Shown one piece after another: positions 1 to 7,841 of a DNA stretch of 13,448 nt (within the stretch, counting starts at the first letter, position 1; each line of letters starts with the position of its first letter). Source of the DNA: Baffinella frigidus (taxonomy: Eukaryota > Cryptophyceae > Cryptomonadales > Baffinellaceae). Below the pieces are notes generated by a model. That model saw only the letters and a list, made by a program, of their open reading frames with translations. It was not told where the DNA came from and did no database searches. The translations under genes and the position numbers were made by a program. The stretch is taken from contig MU646346.1 of assembly GCA_026770585.1 (NCBI GenBank), positions 940,324 through 953,771 on the forward strand, read 5' to 3'.

Positions 1-36
<36 letters not shown>

Positions 37-37
37 C

Positions 38-73
<36 letters not shown>

Positions 74-83
74 ATGTATTTAC
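1..83. repeat. (TA)n then (TG)n microsatellite inside the last visible intron of gene A
   Basis: About 60 bp of TA dinucleotide followed by a short TG run, starting just beyond the GTAAATAC donor of the sixth exon of gene A (minus strand). It is probably intronic. Confidence 0.9.
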
Positions 84-3000
84 GGCGCGGCGCAGGATCT
101 CGTGTGCCGCGGGGAAATTCTTCACGCGGTCAAGGTGCGCCCCGAGGAGTAACGCCTCCTCCCCGCCTGCAATTGTACAGCGTTATATAGCGCTAAATTT
201 ATTTACATAGCGCTACATGCGGTTTGATAGCGCAGCATGCAGTTGAGGTCCGAATGAAGGACGCGATGCGTGACGCGTCGGTACGAATCAGGGACACGAC
301 ACGTGACGCGCCGGTGCGAATCAAGGACACGATGTGTGACGCGTCGGTACGAATCATGGACACGATGCGGGACACTTCCGTACAAATCCGCTTAAAAAAA
401 ATTCCGCAGCCACTTGTAGGTGTTGTAAAAATCTCCCCGAGAGGACGGAGAGCGACTGCGCGCTCGAGCCAGAATCGCGCCTCCTCAAATCAAGGACAAG
501 ATGTGGGACACGCCGGTACAAATCACGCACACGATACGGGACGTGCCGGTACGAATCAGGGACACGACACGGGACGCGTCGGTACAAAGTGCGGACAGGA
601 CCGAGAGGACGCAGATCGACCGCGCGTTCCAGCCAGAACCACGCCTCCTCCTCCTCTCGTCCCGAATCAGGGACGCGATGTGGGACGTGCCGGTACGAAT
701 CGGGGACACGACACCTGACACTCCATACAAATCTGCTAAAAAAGCATTTCCGCAGCCACGTGTAGGTGTTGTAAAAATCTCACCGTGAGGACGGAGAGCG
801 ACTGCGCGCTCGAGCCAGAAGCGCGCCTCTTCCTCACGTCGCGCGTCTGTTCTGGCCGTCCTCGCGCTCGCGCTCCGCCCGTGTGCCCCGTGCTGTGCCC
901 CGTGCTGTGCCCCGTGCTGTGGCGCGCCAGCGGGCGCCGCCTGGGCGTTCCGTTCGCTGCGCGTGTGTGTGGGGGGGTGGTCATTTTTTATTATAAAAAG
1001 AGTATCGTAAGATGATGGCAGGCTCCTGGCATTTTCAGAAGATGGCAGGCTTCTGATGCGGCGAGGAGGTAAGGTTGAGGGTTTGGGGTTTGGGAATTAG
1101 GGTGCAGGGTTTAGGGTTTAGAATTTGGGGGTTAGAGTTCAGGGTGTGGGGTTCAGACTGCCTCAGTCTGGTTGGCTGTCCAGCAGGAGCGCCTGCACTC
1201 TCAGTTGTGTGGTTGAGGCCGGATGATCTAGCTCTGCCTGACTCGGGTTGACTGATCGTTTTCACTCCAACAGTTGATGAGTTTGCACCAAACCCCCGAG
1301 GAATTGACGTCCGGTCTCATCCTTTTGACGAAACCAGATTAACTCAGGAAGAGCTAGATAATCCGCCAACCCGACAACGGCAAAGCGTGAAGGTGTTGGG
1401 TGGCATGCCTGGTGGTGATCAACGCATATATATATACGAGCAACGCATGCTTCGGGTTTCGTATATATACGGTTTACGGCCGCGGCAGCGTTCCCCCCGC
1501 GTTCGCTGCGCGGGGGGGGGGGGGTCATGTGGTGTATGTGTTAAGAAGATGTCAGGCTGCTGATGCGGCGAGATCTATTGTGGTGCGGGACGATTCCAAG
1601 AACCTGAGTAACATGCCCAGGTTTGCGGCCGCGGCAGCCGAGGCAGGGTCCTAGTCTGATTCGTGGCGAGACCCGGTGCGTTCCCACTCGAAAGTTGACG
1701 GATTCGTACCACACACCCAGCGTGTCAACTTACGAATAGTCCGTCATCCCGACTGATGTAGAGCTAAACCCTAAAGGACCTGAAGGACCTAACGGATTGA
1801 ACCTGAGAAGCATGCCGAGATTTGCGGCAGAAGCAGCCGGCCCTGACTGTTCCCCACGTTTATCTCAAAAAAAGGGATTCTAAAATTCGTTTTCTTAAGT
1901 CAATTCTCCTTCAAATATGTCAACTTATGCGTGGGGAAAAGAATAAGTTGATGAATTTGTATGGGAATTGACTTAAGAAAACGAATTTTAGAATCCGTTT
2001 TCTGAGATAAACGTTGTCCCAAACCCTGGGCTGGCCCCCTGCCTCTGCCCCCCAGCTTTTTGCAGGGCTGAGCGGACCCCTGACGTTTCACGGCTTGCCG
2101 CGGCAGCCGCGGCAGGCTCTTTGTCTGAAAGTTGACGGATTCGTACACCAAACCCAGCGTGTCAACTTACGAATCGCCCATCAACCCGAGAACGTACCTG
2201 AGAAGCATGCCGAGGTTTGCAGCCGCGGCGGCCGAGGCGGGGTCCAAGTCGACCGCGCACCTGCTTTCGGGTTTCGGGTGTCGGGTTGGAGGTTAGGGGT
2301 TGGGGTCTAGGGTTTAGGGTGTGGGGTTTTGGGGTTTGGGTTTTGGGGTTGGGGGTGAGGGTTTAGGGTTTAGGGTTTAGGGTTTGGGGTTTAGGGTTTA
2401 GGGTTTAGGGTTTAGGGTTTAGGTTTTATGGTTTAGGGATGTTTTGGGTTTGGGGTTCACCGGAGCGACTCCTCCGCTTTCGCCCACTCGCCCTGCGCTT
2501 GCTCCGCGACCTTGGGGTTTGGAGATTAGAGTTTGGGGTTTGGGGTTTGGGGTGTGGGGTGTGGGATGTGGGGTTTGGGGTTTGTGTCGTCGGGTGTGGG
2601 GGTTGGAGTTTGGGGTTTAGGGTTGGGGGGTGGGGGGTTGGTGTTTGGTGTTGGTGTTTGGTGTAAAGGGTTCTCTACTAGAGGGTTTAGGGTGTGGGGT
2701 TCAGGGTTCTCTAGTAGAGGGTTCAGAGGTTCGTTTAAGGTTCAGGGTTTGGGGAACGCCTGCTCCTTCTTCGGGGTTTGGGTCTACACGATCTAGGGTT
2801 TGGAGTTTGGGGCTACCACCCAAACCGGTTTGGGGCTACTACCCCCCAAACCGGTTTGGGGTGTGGGGTGTGGGGTTCGGGTCTAGGGGGTTACCGCGAG
2901 GTTGCAGCGCGACGCGACGTGCTCCGGGTGGCACTCCGTCGCGCGCCGCAGGATCGACGCGCCTAAGGGGTTTGAGGGTTGAGGGTTTAGGGTTTAGGGT

Positions 3001-3565
3001 TTAGGGTTTAGGGTTTAGGGTTTCGAGGGTTTAGGGTTTAGGGTTTGGGGTTTAGGGTTTGGGGTTTGGGGTTGAGGGTTTAAGATTTAGGTTTAGGGTT
3101 AAGGATTAGGAGTTTAGGGGTTGGAGTTAGGGGGGGACGCTCGCCTGCGTCGTGGTCCCCGAGGGAGCAGAGGAGCTTCCCGAGGGAGTTGAGCGTCTCG
3201 GCATGCGCGGGGTCCGCGTCGAGTGCGCGCCCGTACAGCTCGAGCGCCGCAGACGGGTCGCTCTGCGCGCGCAGCTGCGCGAAGTTGTGCAGCAGCGTGT
3301 GGTCCCTGGGGTGCAGCTGCAACGCGGCGGCGTAGGCGCTTGCCGCGTCCTTACCCTGGTCTTCCAAGGCTCTGGCGGCCCACGCCAGCTTTTCAGGGCC
3401 GGATTCTCCCGCCCCCTGGCCCACAGGGTGCTTGAGCCGTCCCGGGTGTGTGACACCCCGCCATGGGTCCAGTCCGTGTGGAGAGCAGGTCGGAAGGAAG
3501 GCCAGGCCAACAGCTGCAGCCAGGAACAGCGCAGTCGCATGCGACATCAACAGAGGAGCTCGCAT
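84..3565 (-). CDS. Gene A: TPR-repeat protein with N-terminal signal/anchor segment, 6 exons, 3' end outside window
   Basis: Exons, in minus-strand order: 3565-3139, 2962-2895, 2510-2461, 2260-2198, 851-784 and 166-84. They total 759 nt, 253 codons with no stop, and phases match at every junction; the last donor (GTAAATAC) leads out of the window. The start at 3565 (MRAPLLMSH) precedes a hydrophobic run at residues 11-24, so a signal peptide or anchor is likely. About six TPR units follow from residue 58 to 253, with the usual A..L/N.G/A...P pattern; residues 191-226 contain a complete 34-residue unit (AAAAANLGMLL to ALRPH) that exists only when exons 4 and 5 are joined. TPRs are protein-binding scaffolds; no catalytic domain is visible. 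Introns 1-3 are rich in telomere-like repeat. Intron 1 has an unusual GTCCCC donor. A second ATG, six codons in (MSHATALF), is an alternative start. The TPR identity is secure; the partner and function are unknown. Confidence 0.82.
245..395. repeat. 33-bp minisatellite, main block
   Basis: Consecutive GAATCA-anchored units are exactly 33 bp apart; the unit includes GGACACGA and GACGCGTCGGTA. The period is a multiple of three, so it produces long repeat-only reading frames on both strands. It lies in gene A intron 5 (783-167). Confidence 0.85.
438..486 (-). pseudogene. Decayed copy of gene A exon 5 (copy 3)
   Basis: On the minus strand this reads EEARFWLERAVALRPL, nearly identical to the real exon at 851-784. 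The donor GT is replaced by GG (CGGGGAG instead of CGGTGAG), so the copy should not splice normally. The following intron start (ATTTTTACAACACCTACA) is duplicated too, showing that exon and intron were copied together about 346 bp apart. Confidence 0.75.
488..590. repeat. 33-bp minisatellite, second block
   Basis: Same 33-bp unit as at 245-395, separated from it by a decayed copy of gene A exon 5. A further short block follows at about 664-715, again after an exon copy. Confidence 0.75.
602..660 (-). pseudogene. Second copy of gene A exon 5 (copy 2)
   Basis: Reads REEEEAWFWLERAVDLRPL on the minus strand, a diverged version of the real exon 851-784. It ends at a GTCCTG sequence, the atypical donor type seen elsewhere in this window, so alternative use cannot be excluded. 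It lies 182 bp from the real exon's 3' end and 164 bp from copy 3. Confidence 0.65.
852..1600. other. Distal part of gene A intron 4, no exon seen
   Basis: Holds a triplicated GTGCTGTGCCCC motif (about 886-920), a G-run, a short telomere-like tract at 1068-1152 (G-rich on the plus strand), a copy of the AAGTTGAC dispersed repeat with outer ends (about 1227-1375), a palindromic TATATATA island (1424-1475) and a 13-G run near 1511. GGCAGGCTTCTGATGCGGCG-type sequence occurs at 1043 and again at 1547, so part of the intron is duplicated. I found no TPR-coding exon with matching phase. Confidence 0.5.
1604..1650 (-). pseudogene. Decayed copy of gene A exon 4 (copy b)
   Basis: Minus-strand reading DPASAAAAANLGMLL followed by AG|GTTCTTGG, nearly identical to the 3' two thirds of the real exon 4 at 2260-2198. 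The 5' part is lost and the phase left by the remaining AG does not fit exon 3, so it is treated as a relic. Confidence 0.7.
1691..1766 (+). repeat. Dispersed intronic repeat, AAGTTGAC family, copy 1
   Basis: About 75 bp with AAAGTTGACGGATTCGTACC, CCAGCGTGTCAACTTACGAA and a downstream ATCCCGACTGA. Further copies occur at 2128-2195, 6068-6148 and, inverted, 4846-4919, all within introns. Confidence 0.7.
1803..1842 (-). pseudogene. Decayed copy of gene A exon 4 (copy c)
   Basis: Minus-strand reading PAASAANLGMLL followed by AG|GTTCAATC. Truncated at the 5' side and out of phase with exon 3. It alternates with copies of the AAGTTGAC repeat, as if exon and repeat were duplicated together. Confidence 0.65.
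1856..2014. mobile_element. Foldback (MITE-like) element, 159 bp, in gene A intron 4
   Basis: Almost the whole element is one inverted repeat. The left end ACGTTTATCTCA...GGATTCTAAAATTCG is mirrored by the right end CGAATTTTAGAATCC...TGAGATAAACGT, and the pairing continues inwards through CTTAAGTCAATTC. It has no coding capacity and is AT-richer than its surroundings. A clear target-site duplication is not visible. Internal AAGTTGATGAATTTGTA is related to the dispersed AAGTTGACGGATTCGTA repeat. Confidence 0.75.
2096..2120 (-). pseudogene. Possible fragment of gene A exon 4 (copy d)
   Basis: GCCTGCCGCGGCTGCCGCGG on the minus strand resembles the Ala-rich core of exon 4. It is short and low in complexity, so the assignment is weak. 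Confidence 0.3.
2128..2195 (+). repeat. Dispersed intronic repeat, AAGTTGAC family, copy 2
   Basis: Very similar to copy 1 and directly abutting the donor of gene A exon 4 (at 2197), so the repeat forms the 5' end of that intron. Confidence 0.7.
2262..2460. repeat. Telomere-like TTTAGGG repeat filling gene A intron 3
   Basis: Perfect and degenerate TTTAGGG/TTTGGGG units on the plus strand, meaning CCCTAAA on the sense strand of gene A. The donor is GTGAACCCC and the acceptor CGAAAGCAG. Confidence 0.85.
2511..2894. repeat. Degenerate telomere-like and GTGTGGGG repeat filling gene A intron 2
   Basis: G-rich on the plus strand with variant units (TTTGGGG, GTGTGGGG, GGTGTTTG). It also contains two copies of a short CTCTACTAGAGGGTT / CTCTAGTAGAGGGTT palindrome (2672-2720) and two AAACCGGTTTGGGG motifs (2821-2860). 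Donor GTAACCCCC, acceptor CCCCAAG. Confidence 0.8.
2963..3138. repeat. Telomere-like TTTAGGG repeat filling gene A intron 1
   Basis: Runs of perfect TTTAGGG on the plus strand. The donor GTCCCCCCCTAACTCC and acceptor CCCCTTAG (sense strand) are themselves part of the repeat. Confidence 0.85.
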
Positions 3566-3849
3566 TGTGCGAAGATCGGCGTTAGCGGCGCGTGAATCGA
3601 CGCCGGCGGCTGTCAGAAATTGTCGGCGTTCCAGCCTTTCATCTCGGGGTGCTGTTCGTGCCACAAAGGATAGTGGAGAGAAAAACCTAGAAATCCCCCC
3701 TGCGATAAAGTTTCGAAACAAAATTTGGGCTAATTTTTGACCATTTTGGGCCAAACTGGTCAAATGAAGTTGACTTTTGGCAAAAGTTTTTCCGTCCACG
3801 CCCATTTGCGGTCTGAAAGGGGGGTGAAGCTCGAAAGGGCAATAGCAAA
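3566..3849. promoter_or_regulatory. Shared divergent promoter and 5' UTRs of genes A and B
   Basis: Genes A (minus) and B (plus) start 284 bp apart, so both promoters must lie here or overlap the first exons. The stretch is free of telomere-like repeat and is AT-richer than the flanking exons. It contains a dyad at 3736-3764 with perfect 8-bp arms, TTTGACCA and TGGTCAAA, around the near-palindrome TTGGGCCAA. No TATA box at a convincing place was found. Promoter function is inferred from gene arrangement only. Confidence 0.5.
3736..3764. promoter_or_regulatory. Inverted repeat TTTGACCA...TGGTCAAA, candidate factor-binding dyad
   Basis: Perfect 8-bp arms separated by 13 bp, located between two divergent start codons about 85 bp from the gene B ATG and 170 bp from the gene A ATG. 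The TTGAC core resembles many transcription-factor sites, but no specific factor can be named. Confidence 0.35.
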
Positions 3850-6800
3850 ATGGCCGAAGAGATGCCCTTGATGGGGTCCGCCTCTTCTTCGCGGACCATG
3901 AACCGCCCCATCGCGGCCGTCGCCGCGCTGTGTGCCGTCTTCCTCGCCGGTGAGGCACCGCGATTTTGGGGGCACAGGCGATCGGATGGGGGCGTGGGTT
4001 GCTTTGCCCAGCTGGACGCGCTGGTCGCGTGAGAGGCTGACCGATTCGCGGGGCTTGGAGCAGGTGTTGCCATCGCGGATCTCTCCAGCCAGGGCAAGCA
4101 CGCGTCTGTGCTCGGGCAGATGAACCTCGCCCGCAACACCATGCTGTACGACGCGGTGAGCAGCAGCTCCCCTCGGACCTACTCACTGGGGCCAAAAGGG
4201 CGCCTGTGCAACGTTGCCTGCTACCGTAGTTGCCTGCTACCGTCCTCTCGACGCGTACGGCCCTTTCTGCATGCTGCCTCCCCCCGTTGCAGCAGCAGAT
4301 AGGGCTGGGAGGTGGGGCCCTGGTGCGGTCTGACGAGCGGTGGGTCATCGCAGGCTCTCGAGCCCCTCTACACCTCGGGCGATGAGAACGAAGTCATCAT
4401 GCCGTACTCGTGGGCTGGCGTTCACGCCGCGTAATGCGCCCTCCCCAGACCGTCCCTCCTCTCTGCACCCTGCGTCCCTTCCCGGACCTCCCTCCCGCAT
4501 GGCAGCACTGGAGCCGCTCTCACGCCCACCAGCTCCACCCAGTTTCACAGCAGGATCCCCATTTTGCGCGCCCACGTGCGCCGGTTGAGTGCATTCGGGC
4601 GCTGAATGGTGCGGCAGGAAGGTAATCGCATGTGGCGCGCGCGTGGATGTTGCGCGCGGATGTGGAGCGCGGCGCGGGGGGGGGGCCAGTTTCACAGCAG
4701 GATCCCCATTTTCGCTTCAGTGCATTCGGGCGCTGAATGGTGCGGGAGGAAGCTGACTGGATGTGGCGCGCGCGCGTGGCAGGCAATACGACCCCGAGGC
4801 GCAGAACGCGTTCGCTGACCTCCCCATGGTGGTGCGTTCCTCCGCGCTCTGCCTCACTCGGGTTGACCGACTATTCTTAAGTTGGCATGCTGGGTGTGTG
4901 GTACAACCCCGTCAACTCTGGGGTGGAAAATTTCTGGAGTTAGGGCTTAGGGGTTTAGGTGGCTTTCCGGCAGTGGCGCGTGCTCCCATGTATTGTCTCC
5001 AACAAGTCTCCCGGGATTCCCCTGCAGTGGGGGTTGAAAACGAGGAGTCTTACGCCTCTTAGCCTGGGCAGCCTCTCAGCTGACCGTCTAACAGCTGGAG
5101 GCTCAGCGGACCTCTAACAGCTGAGCCTCTCAGCTGAGAGGGACCCGAGCAGCTGCCTCGCTCCTTTGGCTCTCACTAAGAGTGGCTATGGTAGGCGAGT
5201 CGGGAGTGTCTTCTCCTCTGCTCTCACTCAGTCTGAGGCGGCCGGGAAGGGACTTGTGCATGCTGTAGGTTCTGCGGATGCCACTCGCACAGGCGCGGGT
5301 TTCGGATTGGGGATGGATTCGGGGTTGGGGGTGAAGGAGTGGGGGTTAGAGAGGACGGCGACATCGACCTCCGGGAGGTAGGCGGTGGACGTCGGTGAAA
5401 AAACAGCATCTTCACTGAAAAACCAGAACCTTCACTGTGAAACCGCTGCTAAGGACGTCCGTGGAGGGGGCAGAGTGAAGATGCTGGGTTTTCTGGGATG
5501 GTGCTTGTCGGGAGCTGGCTAGCCAGGACGGATCACCAGCAGCCTCACGGCTTCTTCCTTTCCCTTTTGCTTGAGAGCCTAGATATGAGTGGTCCCGGGG
5601 GGGGGGGGGGGGGGGGGGGGCGTAACGTAGAGCTGGTTGGGTTTTGCCTGTGTTCGTGCCAGTCAGACGGCTGTATGCGTGCCAGTGGGAACGCTGTGTT
5701 GGTGCGAGTGAGAACGGCTGATGGGATGGGGGGGGTGAGTAGAGCTTTCCGGATTTTGTCTGTGTTGGTGCGTATTCTTGCTGATGTGATTATGTTTGTG
5801 CGTGCAGCGGGAGGACATCGTTGACCCGGATGATGCGTTCCGCGGCGAGGCCATCAAGGTGACACCTCACCCTGAATCCTAAACCCGAAACCCGAAACCC
5901 GAACCTTTCTTCGTTTTCTTTCTTTGTCTTTCCTACTCTGGAGCCTAGTGACCGGTTGGGGAAAGTGGCCGGGTGCTCTTGGGCATCAAACGGAGTTTCC
6001 CGTGCTCTAGCTCAGTCTCCATCTATTTGGGCTCACCAATTTGGTGCGCCCGGGCTGTTTCCGCTCCAAAGTTGGCGAATTTGTACGGCAGCCCCAGCGT
6101 GTCAACTTGAGAATAGTCGGCCAACCCGAGTGAGGGAGAGGTAGATGCTAGCAACGCATCGGGCCACTGAGGTGTTTGGGGTTTGTGTCTTCTCCTCTGC
6201 TCTGCTCTGCTTGTGTCTTCTCCTCTGCTCTGCTAGGGCCCTATGGTGGTCCCCAACCCCCAAACCTACCCGGACCAATTTTCGGGCCACTGAGGTGTCC
6301 GACACACTTGGGCGCGGCTGAGTTGAATTGATTGCTAGGAGGGGTTCCTGTAGCTAGTCAGCCGTCGTTTCAGTTCGCCGGTGGCAGGCGAGGAAGCTGT
6401 GTGCAGCGCGAATCGCGCTGTGGCTCAGCACGAGTCGATTGCAAGAGAGAACATTGTGCGTCGAAATGCAAGTAGGCTTATTTATGCCTGGTCACCAAAT
6501 ACACGAGGAGGTTGCTGTGTGCGGTGCGAATCGCGCCGACTCACCCTTCCCGGGAAGGCTAAACCGGGACATGTCCAAGTCGTGTCACGATAACTTCTCA
6601 GGTGTACAATCCCTAAACCCTGAACCCTCAACCCCAAACCCTGAACCCTAAACCCTGAACCCCAAACCCCAAACCCCAAACCCCAAACCTACCCGGATCA
6701 ATTACCCGGATCGAATAACCCTCGTACCCGTACCCGACACCAGGACATGTCGAAGTCGTGCGACAAGACCTTCTCCTGCCCGGAGATCGTCAACGTCTTC

Positions 6801-7311
6801 GACTACATGCCGGAGACCGAGGTCCTAACCCCTAAGCTCTAAACCCTCATTCCGAGACCCTAAACTCATCTTCTCTGAACCCAATCCTGCAACCCTGAAC
6901 CCTAATCCACCCCCGATCCGAAACCCGAAGCCCTCTAAACCCTAAACCCCAAACCCCAAACCCCAAACCCCAAACTTGCAACCCCAAACCCCAAATCCCA
7001 AACGCTAACCATCGACCCCAAACAGGCGCTATCGATGAGCACGAAGGGCCCGCACGTGCCCCCTACACCCTACACCTGAATCCCTAAAACCCCAACCCTA
7101 ACACTGAACATTACACCCTCCCCAAACAGGCGCTGTCGATGAGCACGAAGGGCCCGCACGGGCCCCGAACCCCGAACCCCGAACCCCGAAACCAAACCAG
7201 GGTTTTCCCGAGCGCTCAACCCCAAACCCTCAACAGGCGCGGTCGATGAGCACCAAGGGCCCGCACGTGCCGGAAGGCGACGTCCTCGGCGACATCACCC
7301 TCGCCTATTAA
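3850..7311 (+). CDS. Gene B: small predicted secreted protein of unknown family, 7 exons
   Basis: Exons: 3850-3949, 4064-4155, 4354-4430, 4783-4831 (or ending 4828), 5808-5858, 6744-6821 and 7237-7311 with stop TAA. All phases agree, giving 172-173 residues from the first ATG (AAAATGG context) or 156-157 from the in-frame ATG at 3898. From 3898 the protein begins MNRPIAAVAALCAVFLAG, then VAIA before DLSSQGKH, a classic signal peptide with an A-x-A-type cleavage site; the upstream ATG would add 16 residues. The mature part is acidic, contains a CX5C pair (SCDKTFSC), and ends GDVLGDITLAY. I do not recognise the family and assign no function. The exon 6 donor is the unusual GTCCTA. Intron 5 holds a decayed copy of exon 6, and two partial copies of exon 7 precede the real one. 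The gene is divergent from A and convergent with C. Confidence 0.75.
4541..4781 (+). repeat. Direct duplication within gene B intron 3
   Basis: AGTTTCACAGCAGGATCCCC starts at 4541 and again at 4688 (147 bp apart). Both copies continue through GTGCATTCGGGCGCTGAATG to ATGTGGCGCGCGCG. The second copy ends at the acceptor of exon 4, so exon 4's 3' splice region may come from a duplication whose first copy has lost the exon. Confidence 0.8.
4846..4919 (-). repeat. Dispersed intronic repeat, AAGTTGAC family, inverted copy in gene B intron 4
   Basis: On the minus strand it reads AGTTGACGGGGTTGTACCAC, then CCAACTTAAGAATAGTCGG and CAACCCGAGTGAGGCAGAG, matching the 6068-6148 copy in order. Confidence 0.65.
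5597..5620 (+). repeat. 24-nt poly-G run
   Basis: Uninterrupted guanines within an intron; the exact length may be a sequencing or assembly uncertainty. Confidence 0.9.
6068..6148 (+). repeat. Dispersed intronic repeat, AAGTTGAC family, copy in gene B intron 5
   Basis: Contains AAAGTTGGCGAATTTGTACG, CCCCAGCGTGTCAACTTGAG and the outer end CCAACCCGAGTGAGGGAGAG. Same family as the gene A copies, so it moved between genes rather than only being tandemly duplicated. Confidence 0.65.
6568..6601 (+). pseudogene. Decayed copy of gene B exon 6
   Basis: Reads DMSKSCHDNFS, closely matching the start of the real exon 6 (DMSKSCDKTFS) at 6744. The acceptor AG is changed to GG (AAACCGGGACATG against CACCAGGACATG), which should block splicing. 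A possible GTGTAC donor follows. It lies 176 bp upstream of the functional exon. Confidence 0.7.
6605..6700. repeat. Telomere-like repeat, CCCTAAA on plus strand, in gene B intron 5
   Basis: CCCTGAACCCTAAACCC / CCCCAAA units. The C-rich strand is the sense strand of gene B, the same sense orientation as in genes A and C. Confidence 0.8.
7026..7061 (+). pseudogene. Partial copy 1 of gene B exon 7, possible 10-residue cassette
   Basis: After CAAACAG it reads ALSMSTKGPHVP, against ARSMSTKGPHVP in the real exon at 7237. Ending it at GCAC|GTGCCCC gives a 30-nt in-frame exon, so it could be an alternative cassette, but lack of the exon's 3' half favours a relic. Confidence 0.7.
7130..7164 (+). pseudogene. 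Partial copy 2 of gene B exon 7
   Basis: After CAAACAG it reads ALSMSTKGPHGP. The potential donor GTG of copy 1 is GGG here. Spacing between the three copies is 104 and 107 bp, a near-regular tandem exon-plus-intron unit. Confidence 0.7.
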
Positions 7312-7657
7312 GCGCCTAGCCCGATAGCACAGGTTGTGAGCCTAGACACACACAGGTTGTGAGGCTGGGCACCTGGGGGGGCCTGGGGTTCCGCAGGGGT
7401 TCCACAAGAACAGAGGTGGTGGGTCTCGGCGTCTACAGCAGAGCGAGAGTGCGGGGAGCAGGGGGGGGGGGGGGGGTCCGCGCGGCCACGGGGGCCGGGC
7501 GGCCACGGGGGCCGGGCGGTTGTAGGGTGTGGGGACTAGCCGGCTAGTTCTCACGCAGGGGGGCAGGGGTGGGTGGTCACGCGGCGGTGCGTGTGATTGA
7601 TTACACCCTTGCGTGTCAGAGCACTGCGTCCCAACGCGCTGCAGGGGTACAGGGGTT

Positions 7658-7770
7658 ACAGGGGTACCTCGTGCATAACCAAGTGCCACCCCCTAGGACC
7701 CTACAGTAGGCCTATGCCTTGGGCCCTATGGTGGTCCTGGCGGGGGGCAGTTTCTTATGAGCGAGGTAGC
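7658..7770. mobile_element. Foldback element FB1
   Basis: Ends are ACAGGGGTACCTCG...ATAA and TTCTTATGAGCGAGGTA. The core reads ACCCTACAGTAGGCCTATGC then GGCCCTATGGTGGTCC. More diverged than FB2 and FB3, especially at the left arm. Confidence 0.7.
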
Positions 7771-7841
7771 CCGGCACTCGCGCGCGCGCCGTCCCTACAC
7801 TGTAGGGTGGTCCTGTGCTCCTCGCAGGCATAGCTTTACGG

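Larger units (their letters stand above)
4832..5807 (+). other. Gene B intron 4, non-telomeric, repeat-bearing
   Basis: Holds the inverted AAGTTGAC copy, a cluster of CAGCTG-centred palindromes (5068-5155), an inverted pair ACAGCATCTTCACT / AGTGAAGATGCTG (about 5404 and 5475), a 24-G homopolymer (5597-5620) and a rough direct duplication (GTAGAGCTGG... at 5627 and GTAGAGCTTT... at 5739, 112 bp apart). No additional exon was convincing. Confidence 0.5.
6822..7236. repeat. Gene B intron 6: telomere-like repeat with duplicated exon pieces
   Basis: Starts at donor GTCCTAACCCC, itself repeat-like, and contains CCCTAAACCCC and CCCCAAACC arrays, C-rich on the sense strand. Two partial copies of exon 7 are embedded, at 7026 and 7130. 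Confidence 0.8.

Noticed and set aside
245-395. CRISPR-like array
   Set aside because: Adjacent 33-bp units have no unique spacers, and the context is clearly eukaryotic.
224-730. Repetitive protein MRDASVRIRDTT... or its antisense
   Set aside because: Produced by the 33-bp minisatellite, whose length keeps all frames similar; it lies within an intron.
2439-3004. Plus-strand open frames reading GVWGLGF-type protein, also near 8650-8780
   Set aside because: They are direct translations of TTTGGGG/TTTAGGG repeat, antisense to gene A or C introns, with no other coding signal.
3080-4348. A single 422-codon minus-strand gene
   Set aside because: Only the part from 3565 is supported. Upstream codons overlap the promoter and gene B exons and look like no protein family; the 3' end runs into repeat where splice phase shows exon 1 ends at 3139.
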